The notes: generated by a model not told the origin, from the letters alone. Numbered from the stretch's first letter, positions 26,025-34,718 are shown. The stretch is 64,000 bases of DNA from Pseudomonas fluorescens (GCF_019212185.1 NZ_CP078138.1:478501-542500), one strand, 5' to 3'. Made by a program: numbers and translations.

Positions 26025-26056
26025 ACAAAGCCCTCGTATTTCTACGAGGGCTTTGT
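26025..26056. terminator. Terminator shared by the BRCT gene and tRNA-Thr
   Basis: Perfect 14-bp arms ACAAAGCCCTCGTA / TACGAGGGCTTTGT with a TTTC loop. T-rich sequence follows on both strands. Confidence 0.85.
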
Positions 26057-26062
26057 TTTGTA

Positions 26063-26138
<76 letters not shown>

Positions 26139-26216
26139 GTGTTGGGCGACGATTATAGCGATTGCTTGGCGTCTGTAAACCCCTGAATTCTGACTATTTT
26201 TGCGTGGGGCTTTGGG

Positions 26217-27038
26217 TCAGGCCCGGTGCAGGACTTTCTTGAGCTTTTCCAGGGTGCGCCAGGTGCGGCTGTTGCGCAGGGCGTGGAGTTCGGCTTCGGC
26301 AGTTTCGGCGCGTTGGCGTTGGGTGTGCAGGGCGTTTTCCAGGTCGGCGATAGGGTGGCTGAATTTGTGGCCGTAGCAGAACTGGAACTCGTCGAGGTTG
26401 CACGGGGCGAGTTCGAAAGCGCCTTTGAACTGCAGGTGTTCTTCGGCCAGGTAGAACGTGTTGAGGCCGTCGAACAGGACGGGTTGATAGCCGGCGTCGG
26501 TCAGCAGGTGTTCCCAGGTCTGGTCGCGGGACCACGGGGTTTCGATCAGGATGATCAATGGGCGCCAGCGGCTGAAGTCCATGCCGCGCAGGACGGTTTC
26601 TTCGTGGCCTTCGACGTCGATCTTGAGGAAGTGGATCGGGCCCTTGACGTGTTCTTCGCAGATCGAGGTCAGGGTGCGCGAGGTGACGGTGTGGCTGCGT
26701 ACGTCCATGCCGGCATCCTGATGTTGCTGGGCGACAGCAGGTTCGACGGTGGACAGGCCGGTGTCGGCGATGGCGTAGAAGGTCACATCGGCCGCGTTTT
26801 CGCCGGCCACGCATTGCAGGTTGATGTCCCGGGGCCGCTCTGCGCACAGGGCGTCGTGATAGGCCTGCACCGGCTCAATGTTGATACCGTTCCAGCCGCG
26901 CTCGTAGAACGCTTTGGTCACGGAATCGGCGCTGGGGTCGTTGGCGCCAACGTCAATGTAAAAACCGTTTTCGAAGTATTTGAGTACGCGCCATAGGCGA
27001 ATGTCTTCGAAATTCTGTGCGTAGGAAATGAACGTCAC
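26217..27038 (-). CDS. FkbM-family methyltransferase
   Basis: About 273 residues from a GTG at 27038 with an AGGAA ribosome site; an ATG at 27065 would add nine residues. It is a SAM-dependent O-methyltransferase of the FkbM group: FYIDVGANDPSADSVTKAFYERGWNGINIEPVQAYHDAL (SAM motif I and acidic loop), DINLQCVAGENAADVTFY, and IHFLKIDVEGHEETVLRGMDF. The last about 40 residues are a helical/coiled tail (AETAEAELHALRNSRTWRTLEKLKKVL) often seen in proteins acting on surface polysaccharides. The substrate is probably a cell-surface sugar. It stands alone. Confidence 0.88.
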   Translation of the reverse strand: MTFISYAQNFEDIRLWRVLKYFENGFYIDVGANDPSADSVTKAFYERGWNGINIEPVQAYHDALCAERPRDINLQCVAGENAADVTFYAIADTGLSTVEPAVAQQHQDAGMDVRSHTVTSRTLTSICEEHVKGPIHFLKIDVEGHEETVLRGMDFSRWRPLIILIETPWSRDQTWEHLLTDAGYQPVLFDGLNTFYLAEEHLQFKGAFELAPCNLDEFQFCYGHKFSHPIADLENALHTQRQRAETAEAELHALRNSRTWRTLEKLKKVLHRA

Positions 27039-27366
27039 GGGCGGTTCCTGTCGGTCACAGGGCACACGCTTGGCGCCCGAGCGCTTTGTATAGCAACAGC
27101 TTTCGACCGGCGCAAATGTTGGTGCGTGAGGTCCGGAATTCGGCGTTTATGTCCTTTGGTTTTAACGCTTATGCACAATCGGCAGTTGTTTCAGCGCTGC
27201 GCCTCAAGTGTTCCAGCCTTGATTCTCATCAATGCGCAACTGGCTGTTATTCGGTTTGTTTTTTCGTTTGAACAAAAATTATACAGTTGCATTTTTGTTA
27301 CATGACCCTTGGATCCAAGGGTTTTTGGCAAATTCATCAACAGAGTTATCCACAGGCTGGATGGGC
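27039..27366. other. Intergenic region with one DnaA-box sequence
   Basis: About 330 bp with no gene. An AT-rich part at 27250-27310 may hold the promoter of the FkbM gene. A TTATCCACA sequence at 27345-27353 is a perfect DnaA box, but it is alone. Confidence 0.4.
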
Positions 27367-28596
27367 TCAGTGACGTTCCGCCAGTAACAGCAAATTGCGC
27401 GGCGTCAGGGTGGCTTGGCAGAAGGTGCCGAGACGAACGACGTAGCCTTGGGATTCAAGGAATAAAGCCCGGTCGAGCAGTAGCCAGAGTTCGAGGGGGC
27501 GGCGAAACAACCCGCGCAGCAGTTCGAGGTTGCGCACCTCGGCCAAACGTTGCCAGCCCGCGGCCTCCAGTGCCGGCCAGTCCTGCGCGCCGACTGTGGA
27601 TAAGTTTTTCAGTGCGGCCAGGTCGCGGCAGTAGTCGGCGAATGGTTTTTCCAGCCAGGCGCTGGGCAGCGACGGGGTTGGCAGGTAGTCGTCACGGCCG
27701 CGCAGTTGCCGTTGCAGCAGGTCGAATCCCAGGCGCCGGGCCATGGAGCTGTCGCGCTGGCGGCGGACCCGGGCGCCGGCCGTCACGGTTTCGCTGAGGG
27801 GCAGGGCCAGATCATCGAGTGACAGGCGCAATGTGGAGTTCTGCCCGGCAACGGACAGCGCCTGATAGTGGCTGGCATGAATGCGGTTATAGCAGCAGGG
27901 AGCGACCGCCAATTGTCGGCAGCCGGCAGCGCTGGCCAATTGCAGCAGGCGCACATGCAGGTCGCCGCAGGCGTGCAGAGCGACCGGGGTCAGGTCGGCG
28001 CCCAGGTGCTGGGCGGCATCGTCTGCCAGCACGTCCTGCTGGCGGTGCAAGGCCGGCAGATGATGGTGCTGGCTCAGTGCCTGGCCGCTACTGACCAGCG
28101 CTGGGTCGTATTCCAGGCAGGTCAGTTGCTGATCGGCTTGCAGCAGGCGGCGGCCCAGATGACCCTTGCCGGAACACCAGTCGAGCCAGTGTCGGGGGGT
28201 GTCGGTGAATCGCAGGCAGGCGGCGAAGGCTTCGATTTGCTGCCACTTGCGCCCCGGCACGTCGACGTTCAGGCGATGAGCGGCGGGCGTGATGGCTTGA
28301 ATCGGAAGTTCACCGACGGCGCCAAGAGTCGTGGCTTCGGCCGCCAATGCTGGAAAGGGCGCCGGTGCATCGAGTTGTTCAGGGTGGTTGTGACTGTTTT
28401 CTGCGTCTTCCAGCGTGCGTTGGCGCAGCCAGGCGGCCAGCCCAGGGTGCGCAGTTTCCCAGGGCAGTTGGCGCTGGGTAAACGGACGCGGGCGCCAGAG
28501 TGCCTGGTGCTCGCAAAGGAAGGTGTCGAGGGCGTTGAAGCGGGCGAGCAGGTGCTCGCCCGTCAGCACCGGAGTGTCAGCGTCCCTGGCAGGCAT
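27367..28596 (-). CDS. SAM-dependent methyltransferase (METTL25/Rrg1-like)
   Basis: A 409-residue protein with a class I methyltransferase core at about 130-260. The core has HWLDWCSGKGHLGRRLLQ (motif I, GKGxLG), LTCLEYDPALVSSGQ, PVALHACGDLHVRLLQLA and QLAVAPCCYNRI. The GKG-x-L...HACGDL...PCCY combination is that of the METTL25 group. It overlaps the 3' end of the histidine-type permease gene by 20 bp, so it is transcribed as the last gene of the ABC operon. The link to transport is unexplained. Confidence 0.82.
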   Translation of the reverse strand: MPARDADTPVLTGEHLLARFNALDTFLCEHQALWRPRPFTQRQLPWETAHPGLAAWLRQRTLEDAENSHNHPEQLDAPAPFPALAAEATTLGAVGELPIQAITPAAHRLNVDVPGRKWQQIEAFAACLRFTDTPRHWLDWCSGKGHLGRRLLQADQQLTCLEYDPALVSSGQALSQHHHLPALHRQQDVLADDAAQHLGADLTPVALHACGDLHVRLLQLASAAGCRQLAVAPCCYNRIHASHYQALSVAGQNSTLRLSLDDLALPLSETVTAGARVRRQRDSSMARRLGFDLLQRQLRGRDDYLPTPSLPSAWLEKPFADYCRDLAALKNLSTVGAQDWPALEAAGWQRLAEVRNLELLRGLFRRPLELWLLLDRALFLESQGYVVRLGTFCQATLTPRNLLLLAERH

Positions 28597-29266
28597 CGAC
28601 GCGCAACCAGCGCTCCAGCAGCTTGAAGCCGCGCACCAGGATGTAGGCCATCAGCAGGTAGAACATCCCGGCGGCGAAGAAGATCTCCACCGGCAGGTAG
28701 GTCCGGGCAATGATGGTGCGGGCCATGCCGGTCAGTTCCAGCAAGGTCACGGTGCTGGCCAGGGCGCTGGCCTTGAGCATCAGGATCACTTCGTTGCTGT
28801 AGGCCGGCAGGCCGATCCGCGCGGCACGCGGCAGGATGATGTAGAACAGCGCCTTCGGTCGTGACATGCCGAGCGCCCGGGCGGCTTCGATTTCACCCGG
28901 CGGGATGGCCTGGATCGCGCCACGCAGGATCTCGGCGATGTAGGCGGCGGTGTGCAGGGTCATGGTGGCGGTGGCGCACCAGAACGGATCGCGCAGGTAC
29001 GGCCACATCGCGCTGTTGCGCACTGCATCGAACTGCGCCAGGCCGTAGTAGACCAGGAACAACTGCACCAGCAGCGGCGTGCCGCGGAAGAAGAAGATGT
29101 AGGCGTAGGGCAGGGCGCGCACGTACCAGAGCTTGGACGAGCGGGCGATGCCCAGCGGAATGGCCAGCAGCAGGCCGAGGATGACGGCGATGGCCACCAG
29201 CTCCAGGGTCAGGGTGGCGCCCTGGGCCAGTTTCGGCAGCCACTTGATGATCACTTCCCAGTTCAT
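28577..29266 (-). CDS. Polar amino-acid ABC transporter permease (HisM-like)
   Basis: A 229-residue inner-membrane permease with five hydrophobic segments and the binding-protein-dependent EAA loop: GEIEAARALGMSRPKALFYIILPRAARIGLP. Together with the overlapping partner permease, a periplasmic binding protein and an ATPase it forms a complete importer for basic or polar amino acids. The 4-bp overlap with the partner (29263-29266) couples their translation. Confidence 0.92.
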   Translation of the reverse strand: MNWEVIIKWLPKLAQGATLTLELVAIAVILGLLLAIPLGIARSSKLWYVRALPYAYIFFFRGTPLLVQLFLVYYGLAQFDAVRNSAMWPYLRDPFWCATATMTLHTAAYIAEILRGAIQAIPPGEIEAARALGMSRPKALFYIILPRAARIGLPAYSNEVILMLKASALASTVTLLELTGMARTIIARTYLPVEIFFAAGMFYLLMAYILVRGFKLLERWLRVDACQGR

Positions 29267-29958
29267 TGGGTGCTCCGGGCAAAGCCGCGAGCGGCGCGTT
29301 TTTCCAGCAGGTGCATGCCGGTCATGGCAATGACGGTCAGGCCCAGGTACATGAAGGCGGCGACCATGTAGAAGGTGAAGGGCTGCTTGGTCATGGTCAC
29401 GCCGTTCTGCGCGTGGCGCATGATTTCTTCAAGGCCGATGACGGACACCAGTGCAGTGTCCTTCATCAGGATCATGAACAGGTTGCCCAGCCCCGGCAGG
29501 GCGATGCGCCACATCTGCGGCAAGATCAGTTTGGTGAAGATTCGCCATTTCGACAGGCCGAGGGCCACACCGGCTTCGCGGTGGCCTTTGGGGATGGCCA
29601 GGATCGCCCCACGGAACACTTCCGTGGCATAGGCGCCGAAGCACAGGCCGAGGGCGATGACGCCGGCGGCGAAGGCGTTGAGGGCCAGGTCGGGGGTGCC
29701 GAAGAACTCGCCGATGGCGCGCATCAGGTTGACGGTGCCGAAGTAGATCAGCAGGACCCATAGCAGTTCGGGAATGCCGCGAACCAGGGTCGAGTAGGTG
29801 CCGCCAAGCCACTGCAGTGACTTGTACGGAGAAGTCTTGGCCAAGGCGCCGAGCAGGCCGAGCACCAGCCCCAGGCAGAGTGCCGTGAGAGCCAGTTTGA
29901 CGGTCATCAGCGCGCCAGCGGCGAGCGCCGGGCCGAATCCTTGGAGATCGATAATCAT
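29263..29958 (-). CDS. Polar amino-acid ABC transporter permease (HisQ-like)
   Basis: A 231-residue permease with five hydrophobic segments. The EAA loop is GHREAGVALGLSKWRIFTKLILPQMWRIALPG. LVRGIPELLWVLLIYFG is typical of the HisQ side of the heterodimer. It sits 77 bp downstream of the binding-protein gene. Confidence 0.92.
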   Translation of the reverse strand: MIIDLQGFGPALAAGALMTVKLALTALCLGLVLGLLGALAKTSPYKSLQWLGGTYSTLVRGIPELLWVLLIYFGTVNLMRAIGEFFGTPDLALNAFAAGVIALGLCFGAYATEVFRGAILAIPKGHREAGVALGLSKWRIFTKLILPQMWRIALPGLGNLFMILMKDTALVSVIGLEEIMRHAQNGVTMTKQPFTFYMVAAFMYLGLTVIAMTGMHLLEKRAARGFARSTQ

Positions 29959-30035
29959 GGAGGTCTATTCAGGTTGCAGCAGGCTTTGCAAAAGACCGGC
30001 GCAGCCAGGGGCTGCGCCGGTCAGGCACGTCAGGA

Positions 30036-30791
30036 TCAGTAGATGCTGAACGGGAAGTACTTGTCGTTGATCTTCTTGTAGGTGCCATCAGCGACGATTT
30101 CTTTCAGCGCGCTGTTGAGCTTGTTGCGCAGTTCGTCGTCACCCTTGCGCACGGCGATGCCGATCTTGTCGCTTTCCATTACAGGGTCGCCCTTGAACTC
30201 GTAGTTCTTGCCAGCGTCGCTTTTCAGCCAGTCGTAGTTGGCGTACTTGTCGGCCAGGATCGCGTCAACGCGACCGGAAGTCAGGTCCAGGTAGGCGTTT
30301 TCCTGGGTGTCGTACAGGCTGACCTTGATCTCGTCACCGTAGGTGTCTTCCAGCCAGGTGCCAGCCAGGGTGGCGCGCTGGGTGCCGATGGCCTTGCCCT
30401 TGAGGGAGTCCTTGTCGGTCTTGAAATCGACGTTTTTCGGCGCGATGAATTGCAGTTTGTTCGAGTAGTAGGGGTCGGTGAAATCAACCGCCTGCTTGCG
30501 TTCGTCGGTGATCGACAGCGAGGACACCAGGAAGTCGAACTTCTTGGCGTTGAGGGCCGGGATGATGCCGTCCCAGTCGGACGTGACGACTTCGCACTCG
30601 ACCTTCATCTTGGCGCACAGGGCGTCGCCGATGTCTTTGTCGAAGCCGACGACCTGGCCGCTGGCATCCTTGTTGTTGAATGGCGGGTAGGCCGCCTCGA
30701 TACCCATCCGCAGTTTTTCCGCGGCCATGGCGTTGGCCGAGAACACCAGAGTGGCGGCCGCGGCCAGGATGAATTTCTTGTAGGTCTGCAT
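30036..30791 (-). CDS. Basic amino-acid ABC transporter, periplasmic binding protein
   Basis: A 251-residue protein of the SBP_bac_3 family. The start at 30791 gives a signal peptide (MQTYKKFILAAAATLVFSANAMA). The mature part has EKLRMGIEAAYPPFNNKDASGQVVGFDKDIGDALCAKMKVECEVV and VSSLSITDERKQAVDFTDPYY. It is closest in style to lysine/arginine/ornithine/histidine-binding proteins (AotJ/ArgT/HisJ). It follows the ATPase gene by 13 bp. Confidence 0.93.
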   Translation of the reverse strand: MQTYKKFILAAAATLVFSANAMAAEKLRMGIEAAYPPFNNKDASGQVVGFDKDIGDALCAKMKVECEVVTSDWDGIIPALNAKKFDFLVSSLSITDERKQAVDFTDPYYSNKLQFIAPKNVDFKTDKDSLKGKAIGTQRATLAGTWLEDTYGDEIKVSLYDTQENAYLDLTSGRVDAILADKYANYDWLKSDAGKNYEFKGDPVMESDKIGIAVRKGDDELRNKLNSALKEIVADGTYKKINDKYFPFSIY

Positions 30792-30804
30792 GCGGGTAGC
30801 TCCG

Positions 30805-31578
30805 TTAGCGGTTGCTGGACATGAATTGTTTGCAGCGCGCCGAAAGCGGGTTTTCAAACACCTGCTGTGGCGATCCTTGCTCTTCGACCAGGCCCTGGTG
30901 CAGGAACACCACTTCACTGGAAACCTGGCGGGCAAAGCCCATTTCATGGGTGACCAGCAGCATGGTGCGGCCTTCTTCGGCCAGGGCGCGGATCACATTA
31001 AGTACTTCCTGAACCATTTCCGGGTCAAGTGCGGAAGTCGGCTCGTCGAACAGAATCACTTTCGGCTGCATCGCCAGGGTGCGGGCAATGGCTGCGCGTT
31101 GTTGCTGACCGCCGGACAGTTGTGCGGGATAGGCATGGCGCTTGTCGCTGATGCCAACCTTGGCCAGCAGGGCTTCGGCGACTTCGGTGGCCTCGGCCTT
31201 GCTCTGCCCCAGCACCCGGCGCGGCGCCTCGATGATGTTGTCGAGCACGCTCATGTGCGGCCACAGATTGAAATTTTGAAACACAAAACCGATTTCGCTG
31301 CGCAGGCGATTGATCTGTTTGCCATCGGCGGCCACCAGTTCGCCGTTTTTCGCGGCCTTGAGCTTGAGCTCTTCGCCGGCCACCAGGATCTGCCCCTGGT
31401 TGGGGTTTTCCAGCAGGTTGATGCAACGCAGGAACGTCGATTTGCCGGAGCCGGAGGAACCCAGGATCGAGATCACATCGCCGTCGCGTGCGGTCAGCGA
31501 GACGCCCTTGAGCACCTCGAGCTGGCCGTAGCGTTTGTGCAGGTTGCGGATTTCAAGCGCGGGCGTGGCCTCGGCCAT
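30805..31578 (-). CDS. Polar amino-acid ABC transporter ATPase (HisP-like)
   Basis: A 257-residue ATP-binding subunit. Walker A is GSSGSGKSTFLRC, the ABC signature is LSGGQQQRAAIAR, and Walker B is VILFDEPTSALDP. The HisP-type insert (EELKLKAAKNGELVAADGKQINRLRSEIGFVFQ) is present. It is first in a five-gene unit (ATPase, binding protein, HisQ, HisM, methyltransferase). A long upstream gap holds an NtrC-like palindrome at 31856-31872. Confidence 0.94.
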   Translation of the reverse strand: MAEATPALEIRNLHKRYGQLEVLKGVSLTARDGDVISILGSSGSGKSTFLRCINLLENPNQGQILVAGEELKLKAAKNGELVAADGKQINRLRSEIGFVFQNFNLWPHMSVLDNIIEAPRRVLGQSKAEATEVAEALLAKVGISDKRHAYPAQLSGGQQQRAAIARTLAMQPKVILFDEPTSALDPEMVQEVLNVIRALAEEGRTMLLVTHEMGFARQVSSEVVFLHQGLVEEQGSPQQVFENPLSARCKQFMSSNR

Positions 31579-31973
31579 GTGCGGTCCTCATTGTGTTCAT
31601 TGGTGCTTGTGCTGTTGGGCAGCCTTCCTGGCGAGGCGCCAAGCTAGCATAGCGATGGAATGGCGGCCAACAGCCCCACGGGGCGTACACGGGATGTGGT
31701 GAGCAGGTGTCGCATCGACGCAGCAGACTGTCGCGCCATCAACAACCGAGCATCTGCCTGATGCCATGTGTGCGTGGGGGGAGCGTAAAAAAAGGCGCGA
31801 TGGTGCCAGCTTTGGCCGGGGGTTGGAAGGCTTGAGCGGACATTCGGTCTAGATCTGCACAATTATTGTGCACGAGGATTTTGGTGCGGCGGGGCGATAA
31901 CTGCGTCATGCCTTGAAATAATTTGCCGGCCCGTGGCGGCCAGGCCACGGGTCGATCATCACTGCTGACCTGG
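31579..31973. other. Intergenic region upstream of the ABC operon
   Basis: About 395 bp, no gene. It contains the palindrome at 31856-31872 and should hold the ABC operon promoter. No convincing sigma-54 (GG-N10-GC) site was found on the minus strand; one near-match at 31785-31800 has a spacing of nine. Confidence 0.5.
31856..31872. promoter_or_regulatory. 17-bp palindrome TGCACAA-N3-TTGTGCA (NtrC-like)
   Basis: A perfect inverted repeat whose layout matches the NtrC consensus TGCACCA-N3-TGGTGCA except for one position per half-site. It is 278 bp upstream of an amino-acid importer, a distance acceptable for an enhancer site. Confidence 0.45.
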
Positions 31974-32426
31974 TTATTCAGCCTTGTCTTCTGGCGCTTC
32001 CAGGGACGCACGGTAGCTGTCCAGGGCCTTGCCGAAATCGCTGATGAATTGTGGCTCGGTCAACCAGGCCTGGGCGGTCTCGCGGTCCATGCCGTCGGCC
32101 CACATGCGGTAGTCGATCAACATGTCGGCAGCCAGGTGGGTGGCAGCCATCGATTCGTTCTCGGCATTTTCCAGGTCCAGCAATTCTGGACGTTCATTGA
32201 TGATGCCGCTGAGGTCGTTCAGCAGGATCAACAGCATTTCGTCGCGGCTGGTGGCTTCGGCTGCATGCATCTTGCTGAACATGGCCAGGGTGTATTCGGG
32301 GATCGGTTCGGCCAGGTGGCCGGTGTCGTCGTCCAGCGCCAGCGGCTTGCGGCCGACCATGCGGATTTGCTTGGCTTTGGCCTTGGCGCGTTTGGCGCGT
32401 TTTTGCTGCTTGTTCGGGGATGCCAT
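31974..32426 (-). CDS. Hypothetical protein, tandem paralogue 2
   Basis: A 150-residue protein of unknown function. A very basic N-terminus (MASPNKQQKRAKRAKAKAKQ) is followed by an acidic helical body with a WADGMDRETAQAWLTEPQFISDFGKALDSYRA segment. The neighbouring gene encodes a protein with the same layout and near-identical first 20 residues, so the pair arose by duplication. A basic tail of this kind often binds nucleic acid or ribosomes. Confidence 0.75.
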   Translation of the reverse strand: MASPNKQQKRAKRAKAKAKQIRMVGRKPLALDDDTGHLAEPIPEYTLAMFSKMHAAEATSRDEMLLILLNDLSGIINERPELLDLENAENESMAATHLAADMLIDYRMWADGMDRETAQAWLTEPQFISDFGKALDSYRASLEAPEDKAE

Positions 32427-32432
32427 GTAATG

Positions 32433-32849
32433 TCAGTTCGCTGTGTGTTGAGAGTTGGCCGCGATAGCGTCGGAGGCCGCCACGTAGTCGGCCTGGAATG
32501 CCGGGGATTCGATCCACGCCAGGGCGCCGGCTTCGTCGGTCTCGGTGGACCATTGGCGATATTCGATCAGGGCCGCGAGGATGAAGTCCATCGCGCCTTC
32601 TTCGCCTTCCTGCTCGAACACCAGCTCCAGCAGCGGGTCTTCGAGGAAGGCTTGGCACATGGCCTGCTGGCTGGTTTTTTCGGCGTCGATCATCTTTTTG
32701 AACAGCTCGGTCAGGTCGACTGACTCGAAGTCGATGCGGTCATCGTTCGGGTCCAGCTCCACTTGCGGCGCTGCGCGCTGGGTGCGGTTTTGCTTGGCCT
32801 TGGCTTTGGCGCGGGAGGCGCGTTTTTGCTGCTTGTTCGCGGATGCCAT
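32433..32849 (-). CDS. Hypothetical protein, tandem paralogue 1
   Basis: A 138-residue protein. Its N-terminus (MASANKQQKRASRAKAKAKQ) and C-terminal layout (ALIEYRQWSTETDEAGALAWIESPAFQADYVAASDA) match the downstream gene, 6 bp away. The matching blocks are YRxW...DxxxAxAWxxxPxFxxDYxxAxD. The two are co-transcribed. No known domain is recognised. Confidence 0.75.
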   Translation of the reverse strand: MASANKQQKRASRAKAKAKQNRTQRAAPQVELDPNDDRIDFESVDLTELFKKMIDAEKTSQQAMCQAFLEDPLLELVFEQEGEEGAMDFILAALIEYRQWSTETDEAGALAWIESPAFQADYVAASDAIAANSQHTAN

Positions 32850-32885
32850 GGGCGTCGTTCCGTATTTCGTCGAGAGGGTACAGGC

Positions 32886-33866
32886 CTAGCGACTGCGCGG
32901 TACTCGCCGTCCGGGGTGATCGGGGGCCAGCTCGCCGTGTTGCAGCCAGGACAATGCAATGGGCCATAGTGTGGCTTGGTATGGGCTGCGAAAAAAGCCG
33001 AAATGTCCGACTTGTTGTTCGCCGATGTCCTGTGGGGCGATTCGCAAGTGGGTGTTCGAGCTGCCGCTGAAGTAACCCAGCAGGCGTTCGATAGCCGGCA
33101 CGGTGCCGTAGGGATCGTCGCTGAGGCTGATGGCCAGGGTGTTTGCGGTTACCCCGGCGAACGGCAGGCTTGCGCCCTTGGTGGCCAGTCGACGGCCGCT
33201 GGGGCGCTGCTCGTAGCGGGCGGTGGAAAAGGCCCAGTCGCGAACCACGCCGGCCGGTGTGTCCTCCAGCCAGCCCAGGCGCTTACCGGGGAAGTAGCCG
33301 CACACCAGGGTGACCAGCGGCATCAGCACATGCCACTTGCCGAGCATCTGCCAGCGCTGGGCGGGTGTGTAGTCGCGCCAGTAGGCGAACTGCGCGCCGA
33401 CCGTTACCAGGCGGCGAATCAGGTGTCCGGAATTTGCCAGCCCCGCCGCGCAGCCGCCAAAGCTATGGCCAACGACATCGATCGGCTGGCCGGGAAACTC
33501 ACGCTGGGCGCGCATGAGCATGGCCTCGAAGTCCAGCGCGCCCCAATCCGACCAGCTTGCCTGCAAGGTCTTCATCGATGCCGGACGTGACTCGCCGATG
33601 CCCCGGTAGTCGTAGGTGATGACGTCGAAGCCGTTGGCGAACAGGTAGTCGGCGAAGCGCGAGTAATGCCGGCAGCGCACCGAGGTGGCGGCATTGATGA
33701 TCACCACGGCGCGGGAGGTGGTCGTAGCGCCCTGGCGCCAGGTGAAGCCGCCAAGGGGGAAGCCATCGGCGGCGCGTTCCTGGAACGGCTCGGCGCGCAG
33801 GGCGGCGGCGGTCAGCGGCAAGGCCATCTGGGAGGGAGTCGGAGTAGGGGCGTCCTGCACATTCAT
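32886..33866 (-). CDS. Alpha/beta hydrolase
   Basis: About 326 residues from the ATG at 33866; the frame could extend to a TTG at 33896. An alpha/beta-hydrolase core is seen: VVIINAATSVRCRHYSRFADYLFANGFDVITYDYRGIGESRP (oxyanion and D-Y-R-G-x-G region), nucleophile elbow DVVGHSFGGCAAGL, acid region SLSDDPYGTVPAIERLL, and the catalytic His in VGHFGFFR. No signal peptide. It is a predicted cytoplasmic serine esterase or lipase of unknown substrate. Confidence 0.87.
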   Translation of the reverse strand: MNVQDAPTPTPSQMALPLTAAALRAEPFQERAADGFPLGGFTWRQGATTTSRAVVIINAATSVRCRHYSRFADYLFANGFDVITYDYRGIGESRPASMKTLQASWSDWGALDFEAMLMRAQREFPGQPIDVVGHSFGGCAAGLANSGHLIRRLVTVGAQFAYWRDYTPAQRWQMLGKWHVLMPLVTLVCGYFPGKRLGWLEDTPAGVVRDWAFSTARYEQRPSGRRLATKGASLPFAGVTANTLAISLSDDPYGTVPAIERLLGYFSGSSNTHLRIAPQDIGEQQVGHFGFFRSPYQATLWPIALSWLQHGELAPDHPGRRVPRSR

Positions 33867-34039
33867 CGGCTTCGAACCTCGGCGGCTAGCTGCCAACCAT
33901 AGTCCGGCAATCGGTGATCAACAATCGGCTAGTGCGTTTTGCAGTGGGCTCAAGTGCCAATCAATCTGAAACGTCGTCTGGCTCGATGACCTCCAAAGTA
34001 GGTAACGAATGGGTTCTGATGAGCCCGGGAGTTGTCATC

Positions 34040-34489
34040 ATGAAACACGTCCATTCTTTCATCGTGCCTGTTGCTGCGCTCGGCTTGCTGATATTTCCGC
34101 TGATAGTGCAGGCCGTCAGTGACGAGGCAATTGACAGCGCCGGCGTGCGGGCGCAACCAGAGCAGCAAAACGGCATCACCTACCTGACGGGTGGGATCGG
34201 CGAGGACGAATCGCGCAGCATCCAGCAAAGCCAGGGCTATAACTTGCACATGACATTCGCCGTGGGCGCGCAAAACCAGTACACCTCTGACGTGGATGTA
34301 TCGGTGGAAAAGGCGTCAGGGCAGACCGTGTTGAATCTGGATAACGTTGGGCCGCTGGTCTACGTGCGATTGCCGGCGGGCAAGTACTCGGTGGTTGCTA
34401 CGCGCAATGGCGAAGTGCGGCATGACGTGGCGGATGTTGGTAATGGAGCGGCGCGAAACCTGGTGTTCCACTGGAACGACGCGCAATGA
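34040..34489 (+). CDS. Exported small protein with carboxypeptidase-regulatory-like beta domain
   Basis: A 149-residue secreted protein. The start at 34040 gives a signal peptide (MKHVHSFIVPVAALGLLIFPLIVQA). The mature part has GITYLTGGIGEDESRSIQQSQGYNLHMTFAV...YTSDVDVSVEKASGQTVLNLDNVGPLVYVRLPAGKYSVVATRNGEV, a beta-sandwich with a VxLPAGxYxV motif as in carboxypeptidase-regulatory-like (peptidase-associated) domains. No partner nearby. A terminator follows at 34530-34563. Confidence 0.8.
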   Translation: MKHVHSFIVPVAALGLLIFPLIVQAVSDEAIDSAGVRAQPEQQNGITYLTGGIGEDESRSIQQSQGYNLHMTFAVGAQNQYTSDVDVSVEKASGQTVLNLDNVGPLVYVRLPAGKYSVVATRNGEVRHDVADVGNGAARNLVFHWNDAQ

Positions 34490-34529
34490 CGGGGAGGGTG
34501 GAAGGCTTCCTGGCTTTCCTGCAGGCATA

Positions 34530-34563
34530 AAAAAACCCTGAATCTTGCGATTCAGGGTTTTTG
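34530..34563. terminator. Bidirectional terminator between secreted-protein gene and tRNA-Phe
   Basis: Arms AAAACCCTGAATC / GATTCAGGGTTTT with a 4-nt loop. T runs follow on both strands; it serves the + strand gene and the minus-strand tRNAs. Confidence 0.85.
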
Positions 34564-34566
34564 TAT

Positions 34567-34642
34567 TGGTGCCCAGAGACGGAATCGAACCGCCGACACG
34601 GGGATTTTCAATCCCCTGCTCTACCGACTGAGCTATCTGGGC
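34567..34642 (-). tRNA. tRNA-Phe (anticodon GAA), copy 2
   Basis: A 76-nt tRNA with encoded CCA. The minus strand starts GCCCAGATAGCTCAGTCGG; the anticodon loop is TTGAAAA (GAA). Identical to the copy at 34719-34794. Confidence 0.97.
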
Positions 34643-34650
34643 GAGATAAC

Positions 34651-34679
34651 AAAAAACCCGCGCTAGGCGGGCTTTTTGT
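34651..34679 (-). terminator. Hairpin between the two tRNA-Phe genes
   Basis: AAAAACCCGC / GCGGGCTTTTT around CTAG; it could end or process the transcript of the upstream tRNA copy. Confidence 0.7.
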
Positions 34680-34718
34680 AGCTTTCGGGTGATTTTGACA
34701 CCACCTGAAATGAATAAG

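Noticed and set aside
27345..27353. A perfect DnaA box TTATCCACA
   Set aside because: A single box in an intergenic region without clustering or an AT-rich unwinding element is not evidence for an origin.
31785..31800. A GTGCCA-type sigma-54 near-match upstream of the ABC operon
   Set aside because: Spacing is nine, not ten.
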